The notes under the pieces were generated by a model that was not told the origin of the DNA, searched no databases, and was given only the letters and a program-made list of their open reading frames with translations. The position numbers were made by a program, and so were the translations under genes. Below, piece by piece: positions 35,001 to 46,604 of a DNA stretch of 64,000 nucleotides; the first letter of the stretch is position 1, and the number at the start of each line of letters is the position of its first letter. The DNA is from Volvox africanus. Taxonomy: Eukaryota > Chlorophyta > Chlorophyceae > Chlamydomonadales > Volvocaceae. The stretch spans positions 3,142,001 through 3,206,000 of the forward strand of contig BSDZ01000017.1 in assembly GCA_030268105.1 (NCBI GenBank), given 5' to 3'.

Positions 35001-38000
35001 GGGTTTTTATTATGTGGAAGTTAACGTCAACATTTGAGCGTCGGCAGCATAGAGCGCCACGAATAAGACTTAAAACCGTTTTGCACACGGCGTCTTGGTG
35101 TGTAATACAGTCAATCTTCCGTCTATCTGTTTGCACTTTTCCCTATCACAGGTGCCACTTGCGCAAAAGATGATGATTACCAAGGCCAACATCGCGGGCA
35201 AATTCATCATCACCGCCACACAAATGCTCGAGTCCATGATCAGCAACCCCCGGCCGACCCGTGCCGAGATGACGGATGTGGCTAACGCTGTCCTGGACGG
35301 TACTGACTGTGTCATGTTGTTGGGTAAGCTGGTACACTACATCGAGTTGCAAAGCACAGCTTCACGTTCCAGTTGCTGCAGGAATGGGGGCCAGGTTTAG
35401 GCATGCAAGGTGCAGTCATAAGGGACTGGTTTGCCTCACGACCGTTTAGTGAGTTACCAGCGTGCACGTGATATTAATAAATATACTTGCATTGTCTACT
35501 GCTGGATAGCGTCTGGTTAATGTTATGACATTTTCAGTTCAGTGGTCATGGGATTGCGGTTTGTCGCGTCTCGTCGAAAACTCACAACTCTGCGGTGATT
35601 TTACATGTGTCCAGACACAACCGGTAAGGCACGCCACTGTGTCCCTGGAGATTCTAGAATCAAACCTGACTGAGAGCGGTATATAAATCCCTCCACTGGT
35701 TGAGGGTTGATGTGCCCCCGATGTTGATGGGCGGTGAGGACCCCGGTAAAATTGACTTGTGAGCCGACAAGGAGTGGAATTGAGGCTGCCGTTGATCCGG
35801 CAGATCCATTAGATGCTGGTGGTGGGTGCTGAATCTGGGAAGATTACTGATTTTGGAGAAGTCAACTTCGGGTGAACGGATGAGGGTGCCCCGAAATACA
35901 GGGGAAGGTAAGGGATGCCTGGCAGTGGCCACGGGTGAAGCAAAGCCCCCCTATCCCAGACACATACACACACTGTAGTCGTGTGGTCTCCACCACACCC
36001 TTGTGCTGGAAACCAAGTATTTACTTAAGTAAAAAAACAATAGGCGTTCATGGGTTACAGCAGGCTCTTGACTCTACACCCTACGTTTCCGCAGGCGAGA
36101 CTGAAAACGGCTCCTTCCCGGAGGCTGCCGTTAGTACCATGGCTGCTATCTGCGTAAACGCGGAGCACATGGTTGAGGTGGGTTGGACACCCTCGTGTGC
36201 ACTCTGCAGGGTGTGCAATTGCCATGCGTGGTGTTGCCATCCCAGGGTGCATCTGCTTACATGATTTTAAGGGTTGACGTTATATCACTGCGTGATCCCA
36301 CATATGCAACCGTCGTCTTATATTGGAACATCGACTTTGTGCTAGTTACACGGCCAATAGTTACCGGTATGTCACGTAAACAATTCGTGAATACATCTGT
36401 TCTCATCTGAACTCCTGTAGACGACCAAGCGCTACAACTTCCTCCGTAATCACACGCCCAAGCCAATGAGTGGCGCAGAGGCTGTTTGCAGCGGTGCAGT
36501 CATGACGGCTATTGACACGGACGCGACACTTATGGTTTGTATCACCACGTCGGGACGTGCACCCGCCCTGGTGTCTAAATACCGCCCGCCTGTGCCCGTC
36601 ATGGTTGTCACGCCAGACGTGCAGCTGGTCCGGCACTGCAGGTGCGCAAGGACATGCAGTGTGTAATACCGTTATGGCCGTTAGCGACGAAACACCATAG
36701 GCAGGAATCCCAGTGTGGGGCAGCGCTTGGAATGTGGTGCTTTCGCTGGTCTTGATGGAAAGCTTCAAGGAATGCGTGTCAGCAGTAGAGGAGGAACAGC
36801 GGCGTGTTTGTGCATTCCCTGTGAATGGGGTGCATGCAGTAAGAAGTCCTGAAAAAAAGCGTTTTCCGAAATAGAGGAGTCCCAAGTTGGAAAGGCTTAG
36901 CATCCCGGGTGCCCCCATCAAGCTATGTTAGGAATTGCCACTGTGTCCGCCTTTCAGGTCTGTGTTCGGACAAGTGGGAGTCTTGGTCAAGGACGTTGAA
37001 AACGTTAGTATTAGTGAGCTAGTGGAGACGGCCGTGTCGGCCGCGCGTTCGCTCGGCCTCGCAAATGTTGTGGAGGGCGATCAGCTGGTGGTCCTTCAGA
37101 GGCGCAAAGCCACCTCGGAGACGCAGGTATGGTAGCGAAATGATGGCACATTAGGAGTTGGACAAGATGGCCTGGATCAGCCTGCAGACGACGGGCCCGA
37201 AAGATGGGAGGGGAATGGCCCGGGAAGCCATGTTGAGTGAAGGATTGCATTCTTATGATGCACACAGCTTCGTAGGATGTGCATTTACAGACCTGACCTG
37301 CAATTAAAAAGGTCGTTTGTTGGCCGGTTACTGTATATGTCCGCGTCCTACTCAGATCTATGATGATCAGCGCCTGGTAGCCCGCGCGCTGGTATATGGC
37401 AAACCGACGGCCGCTGAGTATGCGCACACCTGCTACCCTGGCGACACCATCGTCTTCCACAGGTAAGTAACGCACTGAGGATACCTGACATTACCTGCGA
37501 ATGTGACAGATTCGCCTTTGCCACACCCCATGGCCACCGGCGCCATTTGCATGTAGCGATGATCCAGTGTAGTTTTTGTTTCTGTCTGTATATTCTTTAA
37601 GCGTAACACGACCTCGCAGGTCCACCAAGGTCGGTCTGGACACAATCCTGGACCAGGATAAGTGGAGGTTCATCGTGCGGAAGACAAAGATCATCTGTAC
37701 GGCAGGTCCAGCGTGCTGGTCGGAGGACGGGCTTTCCAATTTGCTGGACGCTGGCTGCAACGTGTTACGCTTAAACTTCAGTCACGGTGACCATGAAGGA
37801 CACCTGGCGGTGTTGCAGCGTTTCCGCAAGGTAAGCTAACAAAACAAAATAGCAACCTACTGGATGCGAACGTGCTTCCCCGTCCCGTCCAACAGGCGCA
37901 TCCTGCTGGCATTGCACTGTAGTCTTTCCATTCAACATCTGTGATGACCGCTGTTTTTGGCCTCTTCCATTCTGTCTATTATTACAAACCTTACAGGTGT

Positions 38001-41000
38001 GTGCGGAGAAGGACATCCACGCCGCTTGCCTGTTGGATACCAAGGGCCCGGAGATCCGCACTGCCATGCTGCGGGGCGGCAAGGACATCGAGCTGGTGGC
38101 CGACCAAAAGGTGACTATCCATGCCGTGGGCGACGAGTACACCACCTGGGAAGGCTACAAAGATGAGGAGACGGGCGAGGCGCACATCGGCCTCTCGTAT
38201 GCCAAGCTTTGCCAAAGTGTTAAGCAAGGCAACCGCATCCTGCTGGCGGATGGTAGCATCTCCATCCGCGTTGAGCAGATCCTTGATGACAAGAAGCTGA
38301 TTGGCACCGTTTTAAACACGAAGAAGCTGGGGCAGCGGAAGAATTGCAATCTGCCGGGCGTCAAGGTGGACATCCCCGTACTGACGGAGAAGGACAAGAA
38401 CGACCTGCGGAATTTCTGTGTCAAGCACAACATGGACTTCGTGGCGGCGTCCTTTGTGCAGAGCCAGCAGGATGTACTCTTCATTCGCAGTGTGCTGGAC
38501 GATGCCGGGGGTGCCAACGTGAGTGTGAATGTGGCGAAGTGTGCGCTGTTATGATTACCGTGCCTAGGGAACACGTGGGATAGTTCTGGCGTGAGTTGGG
38601 GCAGAAGGTCTTGACGGGACTGCTGAGGGTGCGTTGCTGGTTGCTATCATCTACATGCAGGTCAAGATCATCTCTAAAATCGAGAATGCCGAGGGTCTGC
38701 GGAACTTCGACGAAATCCTGGAGGTGACGGACGGTGTCATGGTGGCGCGCGGCGACCTCGGCATGGAGATTCCCGTGGAGAAAGTGAGTAATTGTACATG
38801 GCGGGGAGCTGGGAACATATAACGGGACCTTAATCCGTGCTGGGCGTTTCTTTAAGCAAAAACTTTTCTCAGCAAGCATCAACGGAAAAGCCGTTAGTGC
38901 TAACAAAGTGCATTCGATACGTTTCCGCACTTCAGTGCCATGGACATGGGAATATTTGTGACTGTTTGGATGAAAACGTTCATACCATCCAAGATGCTTT
39001 GTGGAATTGCATTCATTTCTTTGAAGTGGGTCACGGAACGTATTGAATTCTCACGTTGCCTTGTGCCACAGGTGCCCTTGGCGCAGAAGATGCTGATCAC
39101 CAAAGCGAACATTGCTGGCAAGTTTGTAATTTGCGCGACCCAGATGATGGAGTCCATGATCACCAACCCCATGCCAACTCGCGCCGAGATGACGGATGTG
39201 GCGAACGCCGTGTGGGATGGGGCTGACGCAGTCATGCTTTCAGGTGGGTTAGGTGCTCCATCCCGGGGCTTAAGGGCCTCCTCCTGAAGCCTTTAACATC
39301 GTCCCCATCATAACTTGTCTGATATCTCGCCCCATCCGTGGGGAGAGGGGTTTGAAAGTTGCTGATTGTCTGGTACTGTTGCCTGTCTTTGTAGGGGAGA
39401 GCGCGAATGGCGCTTACCCGGCTCAAGCCGTGGAGACGATGGCCCGAATTGCGCAGTCTGCAGAGATTGGCGTTAACTTCTACCAGTCATTCGACTACAT
39501 TCGCAAGTTCACGCCTAAGCCTGTTGGACTGATTGAAGCCATCTGCTCTACGCTTGCTAAAAACGCCGTTGACATCCGGCCTGGTAAGACATGATGTGTT
39601 ATGCATGTCTCCGCGCAGTCGGACATGCACCATTCGACACGCACCACCTGCAAGGGCAACAACTGAAACGACAGTAAGGTCTGCGAAAAGCTTCAATGTA
39701 TCCGCGTGGGCGTCATGTGCAATCTTGATCCACTATAACACCTTTGATACCTCGAATTCATAATATTACACGTATTAGAGGCTGTACAGAGAAACTTTAT
39801 GTGCTTAAGTAGACCTGAAATGTCGACTGACACCTTAGCTACGCTCCCTAATGTCAGGCATGATCGTCGTGTTCTCGGAGGGTGGCAAGGTGGCCCGCCT
39901 GCTGGCGAAGTACCGGCCCTACGCGCCAGTGCTGGTGGTCACAAGTAATGCATCCCTGGCACGCTATTGTGCGGCGCTGTTCGGTTGCCATCCCAAGTTG
40001 CTGTCGAAGCCCATCCGGGACGTGACTGAAGTGCAAACGGCGTTGGCGGACGCCATGGCATACGGCGTTGAGCGCGGCCTATGTGTCGCGGGCAAGGAGG
40101 CAAGTAGTTCCAAGACAGTGGATCACACAATGTGTTTGCGGCATAATGTGCTAAAAGGTTGCCACCGTTATGTCAAAGCACTGCTGCAGACTTCGCATGC
40201 TGTGCTATCCCATTGGAAATGTTGCATCGGGGCCGCAACTGTTTGACGGTAACAGAGCCGATGAGCTGGTCATACATCGCATAGGTTGGTAACAGCTTTG
40301 GGCAACAGTGCCGCACACGTTAATTTTGCAGTTTTGTAATGCCGTGCTGCATGTTCATATCGGCACTGCGACAGGTGCTCGTACTGGTCAGCAATAAGGT
40401 GGCCCGGGGGGGCAGCTCAGCAGACTCCATGGAAACGTTACCGGGACGTGAGAGCTTCGTCACAATTGCGCCGGGCGCACTCAACATGGACGCGCTGGGT
40501 TCGTTGGCATACAGCAGCTCCGCTTTGGACCCCAAATTTGTGTCCAAGACCATCTCGCTGCGGTGCGTGCTAGTTCCCTCCAAATCACCATCCAAAGGCG
40601 GGGATTGTTATAGTTTCCTCTAGTCAGGGAAGCACCGAAGGTGTGTGCAAGTACGTAAGGGCGCTTGGATTATGACACTAGCAGCAATACGCCATGGGTG
40701 TGCAGGGTCATGGGTATCATATATTTTGACGACCAGGAGGCGGTAACAGTGAGTGTTCGTGAATGCTTAACAATGAGTAAACAACTTGTTGCGGCCTCCA
40801 TGCAGGTCTACAACTATTGACCTGAAAATGCTGGTTAGCAGCAGCAGCCCAGTCCGCAAAACGAAGCTGGGCTTCACTATGGGCCCAGCCTGCGACGACT
40901 ATGGGGTGCGCAGGGGAGTTGCGTAATTTTGTAGTTCCTGGGCGGCATGATTATCGTTGCTTTGGACACAGAAACAAGGGAGAAACAGAGCAAGAGGTCA

Positions 41001-44000
41001 TAGCAGTCGTTTTGAACTTGGAGGTGAATCGTTATTTCAGTAAACCAACAAGGATTTCGGTGAAGCTTCATCCAGCATTGCGGCGGCCAAAACCTTTTAG
41101 GGCCTTCCAACAGATATGATATCTCGGGAACCGACCAGGAAGTGTCGTGCGAACACTTGATGTGCAGGTATTGAAGCAACTGGTCACCGGCGGCGCTAAC
41201 ATCGCACGGTTCAATTTCGCTCACGGTACCCGGCACGAGCATCAGGAGATGTACAACAAGCTGCGAAGGTGAATGCAAAGACATCAGAAACACCGTCCTG
41301 AACTGATTGTTCCTTAGGTATCGGCCTTTCTCGCTTAGCCCTTGCATGAATGGAGTCGCTGGGTGCTTTTCACGGAGCCTAAGAAGGCAGATCTGTGGGT
41401 GGACATGCATCCCACGGGGCCTACCATTTGCAGTTTTGATCCAGCCCCGTCCAGCAACTGTCCCCTTCCCGCCGTGGCCTTAATTTGATTGCCATCGCTG
41501 ACTTCACTCGCGCTGTGGATATCCAATTTCCCTCATCATCAATGCCCTGAAATGTAGAATCTGTGCCGAGGAGCGCCGGACAGTGGCTGTAATGCTAGAC
41601 CTAGAGGGCAACGTGGTGCGCACAAGCAACCTAATCGAGCGGGAGACTAAAACCCCCATTGATAAGATCGAGCTGCAGGTGAGATTAGCGCCGTAAAAAT
41701 TGAGGCTTCAGCAAGCCGTGATTACCCTTGTTACATCTGACGTTCTGGAGCTGTTTGGCAGGTATTGAAAGCAGCTGGCAGGACTTATTCCCTTTTCCCT
41801 TTTTTGCGCGAAGGTGGTGAAACTTAGTTTTTCGTGCCATGCAACATATGCACAGGTTGGCGACAAAGCGGAATTGTACGGCATGGATGATACGTCGAAG
41901 CCGCATTTTGTGGGCTACAGAGCTGGTGACAAGGTCCGTGTGTTGCACGAATGGCAAAGAGTTCACTCGCTGCTCGGTTCCGTTGATGGCACACGGGTCG
42001 GCCTGTTAAGCCCTACATGCGTAAATGTGTATTTTTTGGCCGAGCGAAAAGCAAGCATGGTGTGAGTGGGGGGATAAACTGTAACGCTTGGCCTAATGGC
42101 TTAATGGCTTGTTTCCCAGGTGCGCATTGGCGTCTCGCTGGCGGACCTTCCAGACTGCGTCAAGGTAGGCGGACTAATCCGCATCCACGATGGCCTGATC
42201 AACATTGAAGTCACCTCGGTGCGCCCCGGCGGCCCCGTCAACGGTATCGTCCTTAATCATGCGGTCCTGTATGCCCGCAAGGTGAGTGAGTATGCATTGT
42301 TTGCGCGTTTGACCTGATTATTTCGCCGTTTGTGGAAACTCAAGTATATGTCGAAGTTCACTGTCCTAGGATTCACTCCATGCCCGTGGTCAGCTCTTGA
42401 TACGCGGCGGCGTCTTTGCATCTATAAGGGTGGTTGATTGCCAGCAGCCTCTCGTTTGATCTGGGACCCTCGATTGTTGTCCGCTGCAGCCGGTGCACCT
42501 GGTGGGAGTCACCATCCACGCTGCGGTGCCCGCCGCCGGGGATTTGGAGGCCATGTCTGAGTTTGCGCTCACAAACCAAGTAAGACAGCAGTAAGCAGTA
42601 AGGTGATGGGATATGAGCTGTTGCGTTATGGGAATGATGTCATTGTTCCATGCTGAAGCTGAGCGTGCCCTTTGTATGCGGATCCGAAAAATTGGAATAC
42701 TAAGTAAAACGTTCACTTTGCGTTCGCCCAGGTCGACTTCATCGCTATGGCAGTCAACAGCCGGAATGACCTGGCCTCTGTTCGTGGCTTCCTGGATGAC
42801 AACGGCGGCGAGACTATCAAGCTGGTAGGTTTTGATCACCGTAGCGGTTTCGGAGAATATGCTATTTAGGCTTGCTCTTGAGTCCTGCGAAGGGAAGGGA
42901 GCGGCCCCATCTGTTTAGATAGGCAATGACCACCTGTCGAGCAGCTGTGGGTAATGAGACACGTTTGATCTCATCTTCCATAGCTAAATCTGTTGGAATG
43001 TGATCTACGGAGCCTGTCCTTGACCGTCTCGTGGTGTCTCAGATCGCCAAGATTGAGAGTGAGGACTCGCTGCGTAACCTGGATGAGATCCTGGAGGCCG
43101 CGGATGCGGTAATGGTGGCCCGCGGCAAGCTGGGCATGGTGGTTACACCAGAGAAAGTTGCGCTCGCGCAGAACGTTGTCGTCACCAAGGCAAACGTTGC
43201 GGGTGCGTGGGGCACGAGAATAATCGGACCAGCTTATGACGATGCACGAAGGAAGGGGAAGGAGTCGCAGTTCACCATCGCATCCTTTAAGGGTCTTATT
43301 TTATAGGAAAGAGTGCAAGCGCCGAAGCACAACGTTAAGGGCAACACTGAGTTGCGGACCTCAACCAGGATTCGTCGGCGAAATCCGGTCGGCATGGTTG
43401 TTCATCGACTTGCTTGAGAAAGTCGCTGTCCTGTGCGTGCGCTCATCAAGCGATGTCGCTGATATTTGTGAAATGTGCTCTTAACGTTAGATGCAGACGG
43501 AGCAGCGTTTGGTTTTACGTGATTGATTCTATATCGTCAGACAAAAGAACCAATACGTTAAAATCAAATGGTGCTCTAGTCAATAACCCCGAGCCATTAA
43601 TGGCGTTGCTTGCTGCGGTAGTGACGGCTTTTCCCTCGGTCATGCTTGTGTGGGGGCTGCAGGCAAGCCAGTAATTATCTCCCGCCAGATGCTTGAGTCT
43701 ATGGTTGGCAACCCGCGCCCGACACGCGCCGAGATGACGGACGTGGCCAATGCTGTCCTTGACGGCGCTTCATGCCTCATGCTGTGCTCTGAAACCGCCA
43801 TTGGCACGTTCCCGGCGGACTCCTTCCGCACGGCTGCTAATATTGTGCGCAACGCAGAGCATGCTACGAGCTACGCGTCCATGCATTCGTTTATCAGGTG
43901 TGCAGTACACCCCTATTGCATATGCAGTTAATAATACAGATGGTAAAGGTCCGGTAGTAGCATGCGAAGCAACACAGGTAGTTCCCTATCGTAGGTGGTA

Positions 44001-45082
44001 ATTATCACAAAGCAGGTCACTTGAAGAGTGGGTTCTCTCCCAGTGCATGGTCATTGTGAGCATCCACCTGTAATGATGGGGCATCGGAAATTGGAGCGTA
44101 AGTGGCTGGTGTTATGCACCCTGGGCCCCCACCTTCACCCCGCTTGTTCTCCGCTTGCTCACAGGGACTTTTCCGCCAAGCCCTTCAATACGGTGGAGGC
44201 GGCCGCTGTGGCCCTGGCGAAGGCATGCATGGATGCCAAGCTGGGACTGTGCGTGGTGGTATCGGATAACGGTGAAGCCGCCAATGTCGTCACTAAGTAT
44301 CGTCCGCCCGTCCCGCTGGTAGTCGTGTCAAGTCAGCAGCCCGTCGTGTCGCAGCGGGAGCTTCACTTCGGCCAGGTTCGTGACAAATTTGCGTTTTATG
44401 GCACGGCTTGGCGCCATCTACGGTGTTAATCTAACCGGAATCCCAGTCTTCAAAAAACAAGGGATCTGCAGCATCGGGGCCAAGTTCGGATTAGCAACTT
44501 CCATTAATCAATTCCCATGCAGGGCCTTATATTCCAGATGTCTTGCTAGGCACGAGCCGTAACGATACAACTCAAACCACTAGGTAGGCGTCCACCTTTG
44601 CTGTCGGGGACGCAGCGCCTCAACCCCACCTAGCAGTATTTCAAGTTACCCGGAACTGAACAACTCTCGTGTCGTTCTAAATTTGTCTACTTTAGCCGGC
44701 CGAATTTGCGTGCTCCACTCCAGTGGGAATGACATGCACATGGGGTAATTGACGCTCCTGTTGCACCGCATAGACGTCGCGGCTTGTCCCTTGCCGCTGA
44801 CCCCGTACCGTAAAGCTCCTTCATGCTTCCTTGGCCCCTCCACAAGCATGGCATCTCATGATCTGGTGTATCACACCCGGCCTGCAGTTCGGCTACCTGG
44901 CACCTGCGTCTGTTGTCCATGGGGATGTTGCTCAAGTGCGTGGCCTGGTAGCCGGCGTGGCGGCTTATACACAATCCAAGGGCTTGTGCGGCGATGGCAC
45001 AACCTTGCGAGTCGCCGTCATGACGGGCAGCGCCTCCATGGATGTGGCTTACAACGCTATTGTGCAAATCCTTGACGTGTAA
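29512..45082 (+). CDS. Four-module pyruvate kinase, N-terminally acylated (predicted)
   Basis: Pyruvate kinase transfers phosphate from PEP to ADP, the last step of glycolysis. The model has 34 exons, all joining in phase to 2306 aa: 29512-29550, 29677-29879, 30086-30162, 30610-30908, 31396-32043, 32215-32386, 32549-32657, 32893-32998, 33134-33265, 33532-34044, 34306-34983, 35152-35323, 36095-36177, 36421-36641, 36958-37126, 37356-37462, 37620-37830, 37997-38518, 38661-38783, 39072-39243, 39395-39583, 39858-40099, 40375-40562, 40806-40905, 41168-41268, 41558-41678, 41856-41933, 42120-42281, 42490-42579, 42732-42824, 43043-43202, 43663-43897, 44165-44375, 44888-45082. It starts MGCGSS, an N-myristoylation/palmitoylation motif, followed by a Ser/Lys-rich linker. 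Four kinase modules begin near residues 155, 716, 1262 and 1792 (separate entries). No stop or credible start separates them: exons 10 and 17 each run from one module into the next. Intron 22 needs a GC donor (AG|GCAAGT at 40100). Confidence 0.88.
30753..33645 (+). other. Pyruvate kinase module 1 (residues ~155-633), catalytic residues present
   Basis: Exons 4-10. Visible active-site motifs: [24 protein letters not shown] (Arg, Asn and Ser of the PEP/K+ site), [12 protein letters not shown] (Asp, Thr, Lys and the Glu typical of K+-dependent enzymes), SKIEN (catalytic Lys and metal-binding Glu), [13 protein letters not shown] (metal-binding Asp413) and ATQMLESM (substrate Thr). The C domain after FIR is divergent: the usual TPKPM-type segment is replaced by a stretch around [15 protein letters not shown]. 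Confidence 0.85.
33892..37126 (+). other. Pyruvate kinase module 2 (residues ~716-1207), substituted active site
   Basis: Exons 10-15. The fold motifs are intact ([18 protein letters not shown] with Asp983, ATQMLESM, a good C domain with [14 protein letters not shown]). However, the usual RxNFSHG reads RLCFSYGDH (Asn to Cys748, His to Tyr751), and [10 protein letters not shown] reads [12 protein letters not shown] (Thr to Ile792, Arg to Ser798). The Asn and Thr are K+/phosphate-site residues in known enzymes and the Arg contacts the phosphoryl group, so this module is probably weak or inactive. A linker of about 80 residues rich in Arg/Ser/Thr precedes it. Confidence 0.8.
37675..40562 (+). 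other. Pyruvate kinase module 3 (residues ~1262-1791), catalytic residues present
   Basis: Exons 17-23. All checked motifs are canonical: [55 protein letters not shown] (Asp1519), ATQMMESM. It is very close to module 1 over the first two exons and has one extra intron (38519-38660) splitting the middle exon. The last part (exons 22-23) extends beyond the usual C domain with a Ser-rich segment. Confidence 0.85.
40806..45082 (+). other. Pyruvate kinase module 4 (residues ~1792-2306), degenerate
   Basis: Exons 24-34. The fold is recognisable, including AKIESEDSL (Lys and Glu kept), [20 protein letters not shown] and [12 protein letters not shown]. Key positions are lost: NFAHG (Ser to Ala1843), [12 protein letters not shown] (Thr to Leu1874, Lys to Glu1875), [13 protein letters not shown] (the metal-binding Asp is Lys2069) and SRQMLES (Thr to Arg2101). 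It is split by more, shorter exons than modules 1-3 and lacks the intron after the EK motif. It ends LGY-like ([14 protein letters not shown]...) with a TAA stop at 45080-45082. Confidence 0.8.
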
Positions 45083-46604
45083 CTGGAGGCTCGGCCATAA
45101 TGGAACTGGAGGCCAGCCTCAAGAAGTCCCTTCCAAGGGTATGGCTTGGTGGAATTCCATCGAACTTGACCACTTGACCACCGGCAGGCTGAGTAATTTC
45201 GATTTCTGTTCACTGAGACTTTCATTGCTACCAGACCATTTAAGAATATGTACCCTCTCGCGGTGTCCTTATGGTCAGCGGACAGCGGACAATTGAGGAG
45301 GCTCGTTCAATGGATTACATTTTGTTGCCACGTGATACTCATACTTCACATATTCCCCCATGGTTTCAGTCATTGCCATCTGTGGCGGGACGCCCAAGGT
45401 GTCGGGCTACCGTGTGAGCAGTGACTGGTGATAAATAATTCTTGCAGGAAGTCCAGTCTGCGGCTGAAATGCCTGCATGAACTGGGTACGTGCTTTCGGC
45501 ATTCTTTTGTGGTGGCCAAAGCCTGCCTTGTTTAGAACCACGTCGAAGCGATCTGCATGGCCACCATTAAGGTGCATGGTATGTACCGGCGGAGACCTTA
45601 AGCAGGGATTGAGCGGCAGGGGAGAATTAGTGGCAGAGGAGAGCACAGCTCCTTGTGTCCGGTAACTATGGGTAAAAATGCACGTTTTTAGGCATTGCAA
45701 GAAATGTATTCTCTCAGACTTGGTTGTCGATATCTTTAGAGTTTCGCGGTAACAAATGGCTCGTGTGGAGACCATACCAGTGTAATGAAGTGTATTATGT
45801 ATATGCATAGAGGAGATCCAGTGTTCGACGGTAGTTCTATGACCATATTGGTTGGCGGTTATAACTACCTGGGGGCTCGGACGTGAGAATGCGTATATAT
45901 GTGGAAGCTTTGTGTCGAAAGAGTGCGCGGATCGTTGGTAGGAATAAATGGGTTGATACCCATATAGCAAGTGTATCGCTGGCGCCTGCCAAGAAAGCCT
46001 AGCAGCTGTGGTCTTGTACACTGCGGGGCAAACGGAGCATCACACTCAGAATCACGAGAGCTTCGTTTGGCCCCGCTTTCCCAGAGATATGGCACCTCAA
46101 CTTGGGAACGCAATGTGACCTTCAAGAATTCGTATTTCCTCCCATGCAGCTTGCAATTGTATGGAGGCTGTTCCCGTGCTGCTGAGGCGTGTCAATGGAA
46201 TGTGGTTAGGATATGTGGTTAGGTGTGCTTGTTTGGATAATAGATGCGGCGGTAGTGACTTGATCCACTTTTAGTCCGGTAATCCTAGTCAAGCAGCTGA
46301 CCTATGTTTTCGGATCGGACATACGACATCGGACGTCCGAGACATGAGGTTGTAACCGCAAGCATGATAGCCGAAGCAAACTAATATCCCTCTGATATGA
46401 TGGACCCTAACCGGGACATAATAACAGGCCCAGCACGGACTCGTATCTGGTAACTAGTTGTTGCCCAGTCGCAACCAGTGGTCAATCACACACAGCTGCA
46501 ATTTGAGGTACAAGAATCCGCAACCAAGGCCTATCAGGAAAGCGCATCGCATGCCATTTGCCTCCCATGCAGTGCTCGACATCAAAAGCTTAACGTCATG
46601 GCCA
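45083..46604. other. Gene-free stretch between converging gene ends
   Basis: About 1.5 kb between the stop codons of the pyruvate kinase (plus) and Sua5 (minus) genes. It should contain both 3' untranslated regions. A TGTAA at 45781-45785 could be the pyruvate kinase poly(A) signal. No further gene is seen. Confidence 0.45.

Noticed and set aside
29512..45082. Reading the pyruvate kinase region as four tandem single-domain genes
   Set aside because: There are no start codons, stops or intergenic gaps between modules, exons 10 and 17 cross the boundaries, and all phases fit one continuous message.
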